From Albidovulum aestuarii (GTDB lineage Bacteria > Pseudomonadota > Alphaproteobacteria > Rhodobacterales > Rhodobacteraceae), in assembly GCF_029961185.1 (NCBI RefSeq), contig NZ_JASBQQ010000002.1:558001-622000 (forward strand): 64,000 nt of DNA, written 5' to 3'. The translations under genes were made by a program, and so were the position numbers. This document shows, one piece after another, positions 37,164 to 45,468 of the stretch. Under the pieces are notes generated by a model. That model ran no database searches, was not told the DNA's origin, and worked only from the letters and a program-made list of their open reading frames with translations. How positions within the stretch are numbered: position 1 is the first letter of the stretch; every line of letters begins with the position of its first letter.

Positions 37164-38888
37164 ATGCGTTTTACGGGCCTGGTTGCCGGATTTCTGATGA
37201 TGATTGCCGCTGTTGCGGCCGAGGCTCAGGAAACATGGGTGCAGATCGAGGCGCAGCCGTCCCTGCGCGAGGGCGAAGAACGCGCCCGCGCCTATTCGGG
37301 CGTCTTTCCCAATGTGAACGGATTTGCGATGACGACCGGCTGGTATGCGGTCGTGCTGGGCCCCTTCACACCTGAGGAGGCTGAGCGCCAGCTCTTCCTG
37401 CTGAAAAGCGAACGGCTGATCCCGGCGGACAGCTACATCGCCACCGGCTCCCGCTTCCAGAGCCAGTTCTGGCCCGTTGGCGGCACCGCCGCCTTGCCGC
37501 AACCCGAAGCGCCCGCTGTCGACACCCTGACGGCGACCCAGCCCTCGACTCTGCCGGACGAAACCCCGAACGAGGCGCGCCGGTCCGAGGCGCTGCTCTT
37601 GGCCGAGGAACGCCGTGCGCTGCAGGAAGCCCTGCAATGGGAAGGCTTTTATACCGGTGCCATCGACGGTGCCTTCGGTGCCGGCACCCGCCGCTCGATG
37701 GGCGCGTGGCAGGCCGCGATGGGATACGAGGCGTCCGGCATTCTCACGACCGCCCAGCGCGCCGAACTCATGGCGGCCTATCAGGCTGACCTTGCAGCGA
37801 TCGGGCTTGAAACCGTGACCGAGGACGAGGCCGGGATCGAGATTGCCCTGCCCCTCGCGCTGATATCCTTCGACCGCTATCAGCCGCCCTTCGTCCATTA
37901 CGGCGAAAAGGACGGGTCCGGGTTCCGCGCATTGCTGATTTCGCAAAAGGGCGATCGGGCGACGCTGTCGGGGCTCTATGACATCATGCAGACGCTGGAA
38001 ATCGTTCCCGTCTCGGGCGACCGCCAGCTGAACGCGACATCGTTCGTGCTGACCGGCCAGAATGACCGCCTGCAATCCTACAGCCAGGCCGAACTGGCGG
38101 GTGGGACGATCAAGGGCTTTACCCTTGTCTGGCCCACTGCCGAAGCAGACCGGGCGGCCCGCGTAGTCGACGCGATGAAGGCGTCCTTCCGGTCCATCGG
38201 CGATACCGCCTTGGATGAGGGGCTCGGCACGCCATTGGCCGAGGATCATGCGACCCTGATGTCCGGTCTGGAAATCCGCCGCCCGGCGCTGTCGCGGTCC
38301 GGGTTCTATCTCGACGGGACCGGGCTGGTCGCGACGACGGACGAGGTGATCGCCGAATGCCGCCGTCTGACGCTCGATGGCGGGATCGAGGCCGACACGG
38401 TACTGCATGATGCAGCGACCGGCCTTGCCGTTCTCAAGCCCCGCACATCCCTTGCGCCCCGGGCACAGGCCAATCTCAGCTCCGGTCGGGTCAATTCTGA
38501 AATCGCCGTTGCAGGGTTCTCCTATCAGGATGCGCTCGACACCGCCGTGATGAGCTTCGGCACGCTTGCCGATACGCGCGGACTCGGCGGTGAGGAACAG
38601 CTGACCCGGCTCTCGGTCCGGACGCTCGACGGCGATGCGGGCGGCCCGGTTCTCGACGCGACGGGCGCCGTCGTGGGCATGCTCCTGCCGCGCGACAAGG
38701 ATGGCAGCCGGGTATTGCCGGAGGATGTCGGCCTCGCGCTCGACGGAACCACGATCCGGGCGGCGCTCGCCGGGGCGGGGCTTGTCGCCGAACCGGTGGC
38801 GGAGACGGCAAGCACCGCCGCCCTTGCCCCTGAGGACCTGACCATGCTCGGGCGCGACATGACCGTGCTCGTCTCCTGCTGGAACTGA
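37164..38888 (+). CDS. exported peptidoglycan-binding protein with degenerate trypsin-like domain
   Basis: A 574-residue periplasmic protein with a signal peptide (MRFTGLVAGFLMMIAAVAAEA). Residues about 24-98 look SPOR-like (WYAVVLGPFTPEEAERQL). Residues about 147-206 are a PG-binding fold (LQEALQWEGFYTGAIDGAFG). The C-terminal part (about 365-545) has the HtrA/trypsin layout, but the nucleophile motif is GDAGGP (Ala492 in place of Ser), and the His and Asp positions (ATTDEVIAEC and DAATGLAVL) also lack the catalytic residues. It is therefore probably a binding protein and not a protease. It is divergent from glyQ. Confidence 0.82.
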   Translation: MRFTGLVAGFLMMIAAVAAEAQETWVQIEAQPSLREGEERARAYSGVFPNVNGFAMTTGWYAVVLGPFTPEEAERQLFLLKSERLIPADSYIATGSRFQSQFWPVGGTAALPQPEAPAVDTLTATQPSTLPDETPNEARRSEALLLAEERRALQEALQWEGFYTGAIDGAFGAGTRRSMGAWQAAMGYEASGILTTAQRAELMAAYQADLAAIGLETVTEDEAGIEIALPLALISFDRYQPPFVHYGEKDGSGFRALLISQKGDRATLSGLYDIMQTLEIVPVSGDRQLNATSFVLTGQNDRLQSYSQAELAGGTIKGFTLVWPTAEADRAARVVDAMKASFRSIGDTALDEGLGTPLAEDHATLMSGLEIRRPALSRSGFYLDGTGLVATTDEVIAECRRLTLDGGIEADTVLHDAATGLAVLKPRTSLAPRAQANLSSGRVNSEIAVAGFSYQDALDTAVMSFGTLADTRGLGGEEQLTRLSVRTLDGDAGGPVLDATGAVVGMLLPRDKDGSRVLPEDVGLALDGTTIRAALAGAGLVAEPVAETASTAALAPEDLTMLGRDMTVLVSCWN

Positions 38889-38897
38889 GCCGGGCCG

Positions 38898-40346
38898 TCA
38901 GGCCCGCCAGAACCGCGGCAGGAAAAGCACCAGAACGACCAGGAGCTCGAGCCGGCCGAGCAGCATCGCAACGGTCAGGATCCACTTCGCCAGATCATTG
39001 ATCGCGGCAAAGTTTCCAGCCGGCCCTATGATCTCGCCCAGCCCTGGGCCGATATTGGCAATGGCAGTCGCCGCGCCCGAGATCGACGTCGTGAAATCAA
39101 GCCCGGTTAGCGCAAGCGACACGGCAATGAGGCCAAGGCTGACGACGAAAAGCCCCAGAAAGCTCATAACCGAGGACAGGACCTCATCCGTCACCGGCTG
39201 CCCGGCGTAACGCGGCGCGAAAACCCCGTTCGGCGAGTGGATGCGGCGGATCTGGGCGCTGACCGCTGCAATCAAAAGCTGATAGCGGAAGATCTTGACC
39301 GAGCAACAGGTCGATCCGGCGCAGCCGCCGATGAGGCCGATGAAGAAAAAGAGAACGATCGAAAACGGCCCCCAAAGCTGGTAGTCGGCGCTGGCATAGC
39401 CTGTCCCGGTGATGATCGAGGTTACGTTGAAAACCGCCTCGCGCAGCGCATGCAGGACGCTGTCCGCGCGCACGAACACGCGATAGGCCCAGATCACCGC
39501 GATAAGAACGGCGAGCGTCCACAGAAAGCCCCGCACCTGTGCATCCTGCCAGAGCGGCCGCGCGCTGCCAGCCACAAGCTGGACGTAGCGCACGAATGGC
39601 AGCGCCGCGACGACCATGAAAAAGGATGACACATATTCCGGCGCGCCCTGAAAGAGCCCGAAGGATGCGTCCGAGGTTGAGAACCCTCCGGTGGCGATGG
39701 TTGTCATCGCATGGTTCACGGCCTCGAACCCGGTCATGCCGACGGCAACATAGGCCAGCCCACAGGCGATGGTCAGGCCGACATAGATCCCCATGATCTG
39801 CGCCGCGATCTGGGCGGCACGCGGCAGGACCTTGCCACCGGTGTCGAACCCTTCGGACCGGAAGATCTGCATGCCACCGACCCTGAGTTCGGGCAGGAAG
39901 ACCATGGCAACGACGATGATCCCGACGCCCCCAAACCATTGCAGCATCGACCGCCAAAGCAGGAGCCCGGCCGGAAAGTCGTCGAGCCCGATGAAAACCG
40001 TGGCCCCGGTCGTGGTCAGACCGGACATCGCTTCGAAAACGGCATCCACCACCCGCGCACCGGTCGCGCCGAAATAAAAGGGCAACGCCCCGAAAAGCGG
40101 CAGAACCATCCAGACACCGGTCGCCAGAAGGAAGGTCTGCTGAAGCGACAGCCGCCGCTGAACCCCATTGGCGCAGGCCACCGCCATGAAGCCGCCGCCA
40201 AGCCCGGCGATCAATGCGCTTTGCCCGAATGCCTGCCAATGGCCATTGGCATAGGCAAGATCGACCGCCATGGGAACGATCATCGTCACCCCAAGCACGG
40301 CGGTCAGCAGGCCGATCACATATCCGACGGGGCGCAGATCCAACAT
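38898..40346 (-). CDS. TrkH-family potassium uptake protein, copy 1
   Basis: A 482-residue inner-membrane K+ translocating subunit with four pore repeats. The filter loops are GLTTTGATVF, TTIATGGFS, SIITGTGYA and AIANIGPGLG, each with the filter Gly. The family end LGRLELLVVLVLFLPRFWRA is present. ATG 40346 (MLDLRPVGYVIG) matches the start of the adjacent paralogue. Trk systems need the TrkA NAD-binding subunit, which is not in the window. It lies 61 bp downstream of copy 2 on the same strand. Confidence 0.92.
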   Translation of the reverse strand: MLDLRPVGYVIGLLTAVLGVTMIVPMAVDLAYANGHWQAFGQSALIAGLGGGFMAVACANGVQRRLSLQQTFLLATGVWMVLPLFGALPFYFGATGARVVDAVFEAMSGLTTTGATVFIGLDDFPAGLLLWRSMLQWFGGVGIIVVAMVFLPELRVGGMQIFRSEGFDTGGKVLPRAAQIAAQIMGIYVGLTIACGLAYVAVGMTGFEAVNHAMTTIATGGFSTSDASFGLFQGAPEYVSSFFMVVAALPFVRYVQLVAGSARPLWQDAQVRGFLWTLAVLIAVIWAYRVFVRADSVLHALREAVFNVTSIITGTGYASADYQLWGPFSIVLFFFIGLIGGCAGSTCCSVKIFRYQLLIAAVSAQIRRIHSPNGVFAPRYAGQPVTDEVLSSVMSFLGLFVVSLGLIAVSLALTGLDFTTSISGAATAIANIGPGLGEIIGPAGNFAAINDLAKWILTVAMLLGRLELLVVLVLFLPRFWRA

Positions 40347-40407
40347 GCCAGAGCCATGGCGGGGCATCGCGAATCTGTCAAGCGTGACAGGATGGGACGT
40401 GAAAGGT

Positions 40408-41856
40408 TCAGGCCCGCCAGAAGCGCGGCAGTGCCACAACGAATATCGACAGAAGCGACAGACGGCCCATGATCATCGCTAGGATCATCAGAAGTTTCGC
40501 GGGGTCGGGAAAATCGATGAACGTGCCCGTCGGCGCTACCATCGGGCCATAGCCGTAACCGATATTCCCGATGGAGGTCCACGAGGCGAAGATCGCGGAT
40601 TCGATATCGACGCCCGTATCGAGGATCAGCACCGCGACAACGCCGAAGGTCAGGATATAGGCGCCGAGATAAAGCGTTATCGCGTCCAGCGTATCGCGGT
40701 CCACGGTGCGGCGGTCGTATCGCAAGGGTACGATCCGGCTGGAAGAATGGATGCGCCGGATCTCGGCCATCAGCCCGTTCAGCAGTACCTGGACCCGGAA
40801 CACCGACAGGCCCGCCGCGCTCGACCCCGAACAGGCACCGATAATACCAAGCCAGAGTGCGACCATGATTGCATAGCCCCCCCAGCTCGGGAAGCTTCCG
40901 GTTCCGAAACCGGTGGACGACATGATCGAGACAAGGTTGAACAGTGCCTCGCGAAAGGCAGGTTCCACCGACTGGTCGCTGGTCAGCACCCGCCAGAGCG
41001 TGACCGATGCCACCGCCGCGGCGATCCAGCCCAGATAGGCCCGCACCTGTGCATCACGATACAGAGGCTTGGCGGTGCCGTGCACGAGCTGCACGTACCG
41101 GATGTAAGGCAGACTGCCGAGGATCATGAACAGGACAGTGGTATACTCGATCGGTGCTGAATAGCCCGCGAAGGAAGCCGCGCGCGGAGAGAAACCACCT
41201 GTCGCGATCGTTGCAAAACCATGTGCCACGGCTTCGAAAACGGGCATCCCGAGCAGCGAATAACTTTCCATGCACAGGATGGTCAGCCCGGCATAGACGA
41301 AAAACAGGTCACGTGCAATGTCGGTCGCGCGCGGCAGAACCTTGCCGAACGTGTCGAACCCCTCGGCCCGGAAGAACTGCATGCCACCGACCCGCATCAC
41401 CGGCAAGAAAATCATGGCAATGAAGGCAATCCCAAGTCCGCCGAGCCAGTTGAGCATTCCGCGCCAAAGAAGAACCCCGGCGGGCAGGCGGTCGACGTCC
41501 ACGAAGACGGAGGCTCCGGTCGTCGTGATACCGGAGACTGCTTCGAAATACGCATCGATCAGGCTGACTTCCGGCTCACCTATGACGAAGGGCAAAGCGC
41601 CAAAGAACGGCACGAACAGCCAGATCCCGACCGTCAAAAGAAATGCCTGCCGTATCGACAGGCTGTTCCCGGCACGGTTCTGGCAGGCGAGCGCGGTCAA
41701 GCCACCTGCACCGATGCTGAACAAGGCCGCCTCTCCAAAGGCATCGGCGTTGCCGGTGTTCAACGCAAGGTCGGTGATAAACGGGGCGACCATCGTCAGG
41801 CCCAGACAGGCGATGACGAGTCCGACGACGTAACCAACGGGGCGCAGATCGACCAT
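40408..41856 (-). CDS. TrkH-family potassium uptake protein, copy 2
   Basis: A 482-residue paralogue of the neighbouring TrkH. The pore loops are GITTTGASVF, ATIATGGFS, SIMSSTGFG and TSIGNIGYGYG. The same MVDLRPVGYVVG start and LPRFWRA end show a tandem duplication. Filters 3 and 4 differ from copy 1, which may tune ion affinity or selectivity. Copies 2 and 1 are probably one operon, transcribed in that order. Confidence 0.92.
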   Translation of the reverse strand: MVDLRPVGYVVGLVIACLGLTMVAPFITDLALNTGNADAFGEAALFSIGAGGLTALACQNRAGNSLSIRQAFLLTVGIWLFVPFFGALPFVIGEPEVSLIDAYFEAVSGITTTGASVFVDVDRLPAGVLLWRGMLNWLGGLGIAFIAMIFLPVMRVGGMQFFRAEGFDTFGKVLPRATDIARDLFFVYAGLTILCMESYSLLGMPVFEAVAHGFATIATGGFSPRAASFAGYSAPIEYTTVLFMILGSLPYIRYVQLVHGTAKPLYRDAQVRAYLGWIAAAVASVTLWRVLTSDQSVEPAFREALFNLVSIMSSTGFGTGSFPSWGGYAIMVALWLGIIGACSGSSAAGLSVFRVQVLLNGLMAEIRRIHSSSRIVPLRYDRRTVDRDTLDAITLYLGAYILTFGVVAVLILDTGVDIESAIFASWTSIGNIGYGYGPMVAPTGTFIDFPDPAKLLMILAMIMGRLSLLSIFVVALPRFWRA

Positions 41857-41892
41857 GACGGGGCGAAGCCATGCGCCTCGTCCCGCAAAGTG

Positions 41893-42834
41893 TCAAGGGT
41901 GGCCGTTCCGCGTCGCCGCGCGCTGGAACAGCACTGTTCCGGCCACGATGAGCATGACGGCAGGCCAGAAAGCGGGTGGCAAAGCCTCGCCCAGGGCCAC
42001 AACGGCAAGGACGGCTCCGACCATGGCGGCAACCCCGCCGATCTGGCTCATATAGACCGGGCCTGCCTGCGCCTGCAGGCGGAATTGCAGAACATATTGC
42101 GCCGCCACCACGGCAGATCCCGTCAGGATCAGAAGCAGGATGTCATGATCGGTCCAGAGCATGGAAAGCCGGCGACCTTCGCTGACCACGGCCATCGGCA
42201 GGACCAAAGCCGCGCCAATCAGGACCGACAGAGCAGCAAGCGTCAGCGGCGCTTCTCCAACGGGCCAGAACCGTGTGCGAAAGATGTTGCCCAATGCCAA
42301 AGCTACCGGAATGGCCGCCGCGACACCTACCCAGAGCGCCCCGTCGCCGGGCCCGCCGGTCTCGGCCAGCTTGCCGGATGCCAGGACCACGCCACCAACC
42401 AGTGCCGCAGCGACGCCCAGCCCCTGACCGCGTCTTGCGCCATCCATCCGCAATACCCGCGCGATGACCCATGTGATCAGGACTGGAAATGCGAATGTCA
42501 GCGAGACGAAGCCAGCACCGACATGGCCAACAGCAAGATATCCGGCGGCACTCGGCGCCATCATCAGCGCGCCCGCGCCCAAACTGTAGGGCAAGAGCCG
42601 GCCAAGACCAGCCACACCCCGTCCGATCAGAACCGGCAGGATCAGGATTGCTCCGGCCCCGACCCAGACCGCGCCGAGATAGCCAAGCATCGGGGCCCCT
42701 GCGGCTGCGGCAAGTTTCGACAACGCGACCGCCGTCGCGATCAGCGAACCGACCGCGATCAGAAGAAGCGGCGCGGCAAGGGACGACCCCATGACGCGGG
42801 GGGGCATCCCCGCGCGGGAAACAGCATCCGCCAT
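41893..42834 (-). CDS. EamA/DMT-family transporter
   Basis: A 313-residue inner-membrane protein with about ten helices in two EamA halves (about 20-150 and 165-305). Typical segments are the Gly-rich GQGLGVAAALVGGVVLASG and the second-half end PPAFWPAVMLIVAGTVLF. Substrates of this family are metabolites or drugs and cannot be read here. GGAG precedes the ATG. It is divergent from a MarR regulator with operator-like repeats in the 29-62 bp between starts. Confidence 0.87.
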   Translation of the reverse strand: MADAVSRAGMPPRVMGSSLAAPLLLIAVGSLIATAVALSKLAAAAGAPMLGYLGAVWVGAGAILILPVLIGRGVAGLGRLLPYSLGAGALMMAPSAAGYLAVGHVGAGFVSLTFAFPVLITWVIARVLRMDGARRGQGLGVAAALVGGVVLASGKLAETGGPGDGALWVGVAAAIPVALALGNIFRTRFWPVGEAPLTLAALSVLIGAALVLPMAVVSEGRRLSMLWTDHDILLLILTGSAVVAAQYVLQFRLQAQAGPVYMSQIGGVAAMVGAVLAVVALGEALPPAFWPAVMLIVAGTVLFQRAATRNGHP

Positions 42835-42857
42835 TTGATTTCACTCCGAATTGAATT

Positions 42858-42896
42858 AGTATCTTGTCGGAAACTAACTTAGTGAAAAGTATCTTG
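42858..42896. promoter_or_regulatory. repeat cluster, probable MarR operator
   Basis: AGTATCTTG occurs at 42858-42866 and again at 42888-42896, 30 bp apart. Between them lies ACTAA-C-TTAGT (42873-42883), a perfect inverted repeat. The cluster sits between divergent transporter and regulator genes, where a MarR dimer would repress both. Confidence 0.55.
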
Positions 42897-43403
42897 ATGT
42901 CAAGACAAATGGATCGTGCGGCCTTCGCCGTATCTCAATGGCGTCAGGAAATGCCTGACCTCGACCTCAGTGCGATGGAGGTTCTGGGCCGGTTGTCCGA
43001 ACTTGCACTGGTGATCCGCCGCGATCATCTGGTGCCGGTTTTCGCCGAGTTCGGCCTTCAGGACGGCGAATTCGACGTGCTGGCCGCGCTCCGGCGCTCC
43101 GGTTCGCCCTACCGGATGACCCCGACCGAGCTTTATGGCGTCACGATGCTTTCTTCAGGCGGCATGACCGCAAGGCTCGACCGGCTGGAGAAATCGGGGC
43201 TGATCGAACGCCTGCCAAATCCCGCCGACCGGCGCGGCACGCTCGTCCAGCTCTCTGACAAGGGGCGCGGCCTGATCGAGCGGGCGCTCACCGCTCATTC
43301 GCAGAACGAAACGCGGATATTGTCGGCGTTGAGCGAAGACGAACAGGCCCAGTTGGGCGCCCTGATGGCAAAGCTGCTCTCCGGGCTTCCCTCCGGCACC
43401 TGA
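42897..43403 (+). CDS. MarR-family transcriptional regulator
   Basis: About 168 residues from ATG 42897; a TTG at 42864 gives 179 but would place the operator repeats inside the gene, so the ATG is preferred. The winged helix: MTPTELYGVTMLSSGGMTARLDRLEKSGLIERLPNPADRRGTLVQLSDKG with the DxRG wing typical of MarR. The N- and C-terminal helices form the dimer interface. The ligand is unknown. It is divergent from the EamA transporter, its probable target. Confidence 0.88.
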   Translation: MSRQMDRAAFAVSQWRQEMPDLDLSAMEVLGRLSELALVIRRDHLVPVFAEFGLQDGEFDVLAALRRSGSPYRMTPTELYGVTMLSSGGMTARLDRLEKSGLIERLPNPADRRGTLVQLSDKGRGLIERALTAHSQNETRILSALSEDEQAQLGALMAKLLSGLPSGT

Positions 43404-43466
43404 CCTGCGGCATTCTTTGCCGCGTTCAATGCGCCCCACCCGCAGACCAAGGACCAGACTGACCCA

Positions 43467-44084
43467 ATGACACGGATATCAAAGGAAGCGCTTGTTAAGG
43501 AAATCGAAGCGCGCACGCACAGCCACGACCGCCTGCTGGTCGGCTTTGCAGGCGCACCCGGCTCGGGCAAGTCGACGATCGCCGAAGATCTGGCTGCCCG
43601 TCTGGGACCCACAGCGACGGTGCTGCCGATGGACGGGTTCCATCTCGACAATGATCGCTTGCGGCAAATGGGGCTCCTGCATCGCAAAGGCGCGCCTGAA
43701 ACCTTTGACGCAGACGGTTTCGTCGCTCTCGTCCGCAAGCTGCGCCAGAAGGGCACCGTTGAATTTCCCACTTTCGACCGGGAAGCTGACAGCACCGTGC
43801 CCGGCGCAGGCCGGATCGGCGAAGACATCCGTATCGTCCTGATCGAAGGGAACTACCTGCTGCTTAATACGCATCCATGGTCGGATCTGGCGGGGCTTCT
43901 CGATCTGCAAATCCGTCTGGAGGTCAGCCGCGACGAGCTTGAGGCCCGGCTGATCAGACGGTGGCTCGATCACGGGCTTTCCCCGGATGCGGCGCGCACG
44001 CGCACCCGTGACAACGACATGGCGAATGTCGATTACATCGCCCAGCATTCCCGGGAACCCGACTACGTGTTGGCGGACGGATAG
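43467..44084 (+). CDS. P-loop nucleoside/sugar kinase-like protein
   Basis: A 205-residue cytosolic kinase of the phosphoribulokinase/uridine kinase superfamily. Walker A is GFAGAPGSGKST; LPMDGFHLDN is the acceptor-site motif; VLIEGNYLLL is the Walker B-type strand; and IRRWLDHGLSPDAA.TRTRDND is the lid. It resembles E. coli YggC and bacterial fructose-kinase-like annotations. The substrate is not determined. It lies 63 bp after marR and may be in the same transcript. Confidence 0.82.
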   Translation: MTRISKEALVKEIEARTHSHDRLLVGFAGAPGSGKSTIAEDLAARLGPTATVLPMDGFHLDNDRLRQMGLLHRKGAPETFDADGFVALVRKLRQKGTVEFPTFDREADSTVPGAGRIGEDIRIVLIEGNYLLLNTHPWSDLAGLLDLQIRLEVSRDELEARLIRRWLDHGLSPDAARTRTRDNDMANVDYIAQHSREPDYVLADG

Positions 44085-44202
44085 CGGAACGGCTTAGGCC
44101 CCGGGCGCGACCACCTCTCAGACAGGCTCCGATCCAATCCCAATTGTCGCTGGTCTCCTGCTATGCTAGCGCGGCACCGAACGCGAACGGGGGAGTGGAA
44201 TC

Positions 44203-45462
44203 ATGAAAGTCGTCGTCATGGGCGCCGGGGTGATTGGCGTCACCACCGCCTATTACCTCGCCCGTCAGGGTGCCGAAGTCGTGGTGCTGGACCGCCAGCC
44301 GGGCCCCGGCATGGAGACGAGCTATGCCAATGCGGGCGAGCTTTCCTACGGCATGACCTCGCCCTGGGCCGCGCCCGGCATCCCGATGAAGGCGCTGAAA
44401 TGGCTCTTCATGAAACGTCGTCCGCTGTTCATCTGGCCGCTGATCAGCCCCACTATGTGGAAATGGGGCGCTCAGATGCTCTCCAACTGTACCGAAGACG
44501 CCTATGCGCTGAACAAGTCCCGCATGGTCCGCGTCTCGAACTATTCGCGCGACGTGATGCCCGACCTGATCGCCGAGACCGGAATCGACTATGACGGTCG
44601 CGAGCAGGGTACACTCCAGCTTTTCCGCACCGACAAGCAGCTCAAGGCGTCGAAAGCCGATCAGGCGATCCTCGCCGAGTTCGACAGCCCCTACGAGGTC
44701 CTCGACCGCGACGGTTGTATCGAGGTCGAACCCGCACTGGCCGAGGTCAAGGACAAGTTCGTGGGCGGGCTGCGCCTGACCGCCGACCGCACCGGCGATT
44801 GCCGGATGTTCACCATGGCGCTCGCCGAAAAGGCCGCGGCCCTTGGCGTCACCTTCCATTACGGCCAGAAAATCAGGCTGATCCAGACCCGCGGCGAAGA
44901 GGTGATCGGCGTCCTGACCGAAAGCCTCGGCCGGGTCGAGGGCGATCGCTATGTCTGCGCGCTGGGATCGTTCGGGCCAAAGCTGCTCAATCCTATCGAC
45001 ATCCGCCTGCCGGTCTATCCGGTCAAGGGATACTCAGTCACCCTGCCCGTCACCGACGACGCCTTCGCGCCGCAATCGACGATCATGGACGAAACCCACA
45101 AGGTCGCGATCACCCGGCTCGGCGACCGTATCCGGGTGGCGGGCACCGCCGAGATCGCCGGCTATTCCGACCGGCTCGGGCCCCATGCGACCGATACGGT
45201 GCGCCATGTCATCGGCGATCTCTTCCCCAAGGGCGGCGATCTTTCGCAGGCCGAAGGCTGGACTGGTCTTCGGCCGATGACGCCCGACGGCACGCCCGTT
45301 CTTGGCCCCACCCGCTACCGCAACCTCTACCTGAACACAGGCCACGGCACGCTCGGCTGGACCATGGCCGCCGGTTCGGGCCGCGCGGTCGCCGATCTGG
45401 TCATGGGCAAGAAGCCCGAGATCGACTTCGACGGCCTCACCGCCGCGCGCTACGGGATCTGA
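44203..45462 (+). CDS. dadA: D-amino acid dehydrogenase
   Basis: A 419-residue membrane-associated FAD enzyme oxidising D-amino acids to 2-oxo acids with electron transfer to the quinone pool. KVVVMGAGVIGVTTAYYLARQG binds FAD. TSYANAGELSYGMTSPWAAPG is the DadA signature. The C-terminus has GLRPMTPDGTPVLGPT and NTGHGTLGWTMA. GGGGGAG lies upstream of the ATG. No alanine racemase (dadX) is adjacent. Confidence 0.94.
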   Translation: MKVVVMGAGVIGVTTAYYLARQGAEVVVLDRQPGPGMETSYANAGELSYGMTSPWAAPGIPMKALKWLFMKRRPLFIWPLISPTMWKWGAQMLSNCTEDAYALNKSRMVRVSNYSRDVMPDLIAETGIDYDGREQGTLQLFRTDKQLKASKADQAILAEFDSPYEVLDRDGCIEVEPALAEVKDKFVGGLRLTADRTGDCRMFTMALAEKAAALGVTFHYGQKIRLIQTRGEEVIGVLTESLGRVEGDRYVCALGSFGPKLLNPIDIRLPVYPVKGYSVTLPVTDDAFAPQSTIMDETHKVAITRLGDRIRVAGTAEIAGYSDRLGPHATDTVRHVIGDLFPKGGDLSQAEGWTGLRPMTPDGTPVLGPTRYRNLYLNTGHGTLGWTMAAGSGRAVADLVMGKKPEIDFDGLTAARYGI

Positions 45463-45468
45463 GCCGGT

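Noticed and set aside
42864-42896. TTG start giving an 11-residue longer MarR protein
   Set aside because: It would place the repeat cluster inside the gene and there is no Shine-Dalgarno sequence before the TTG.
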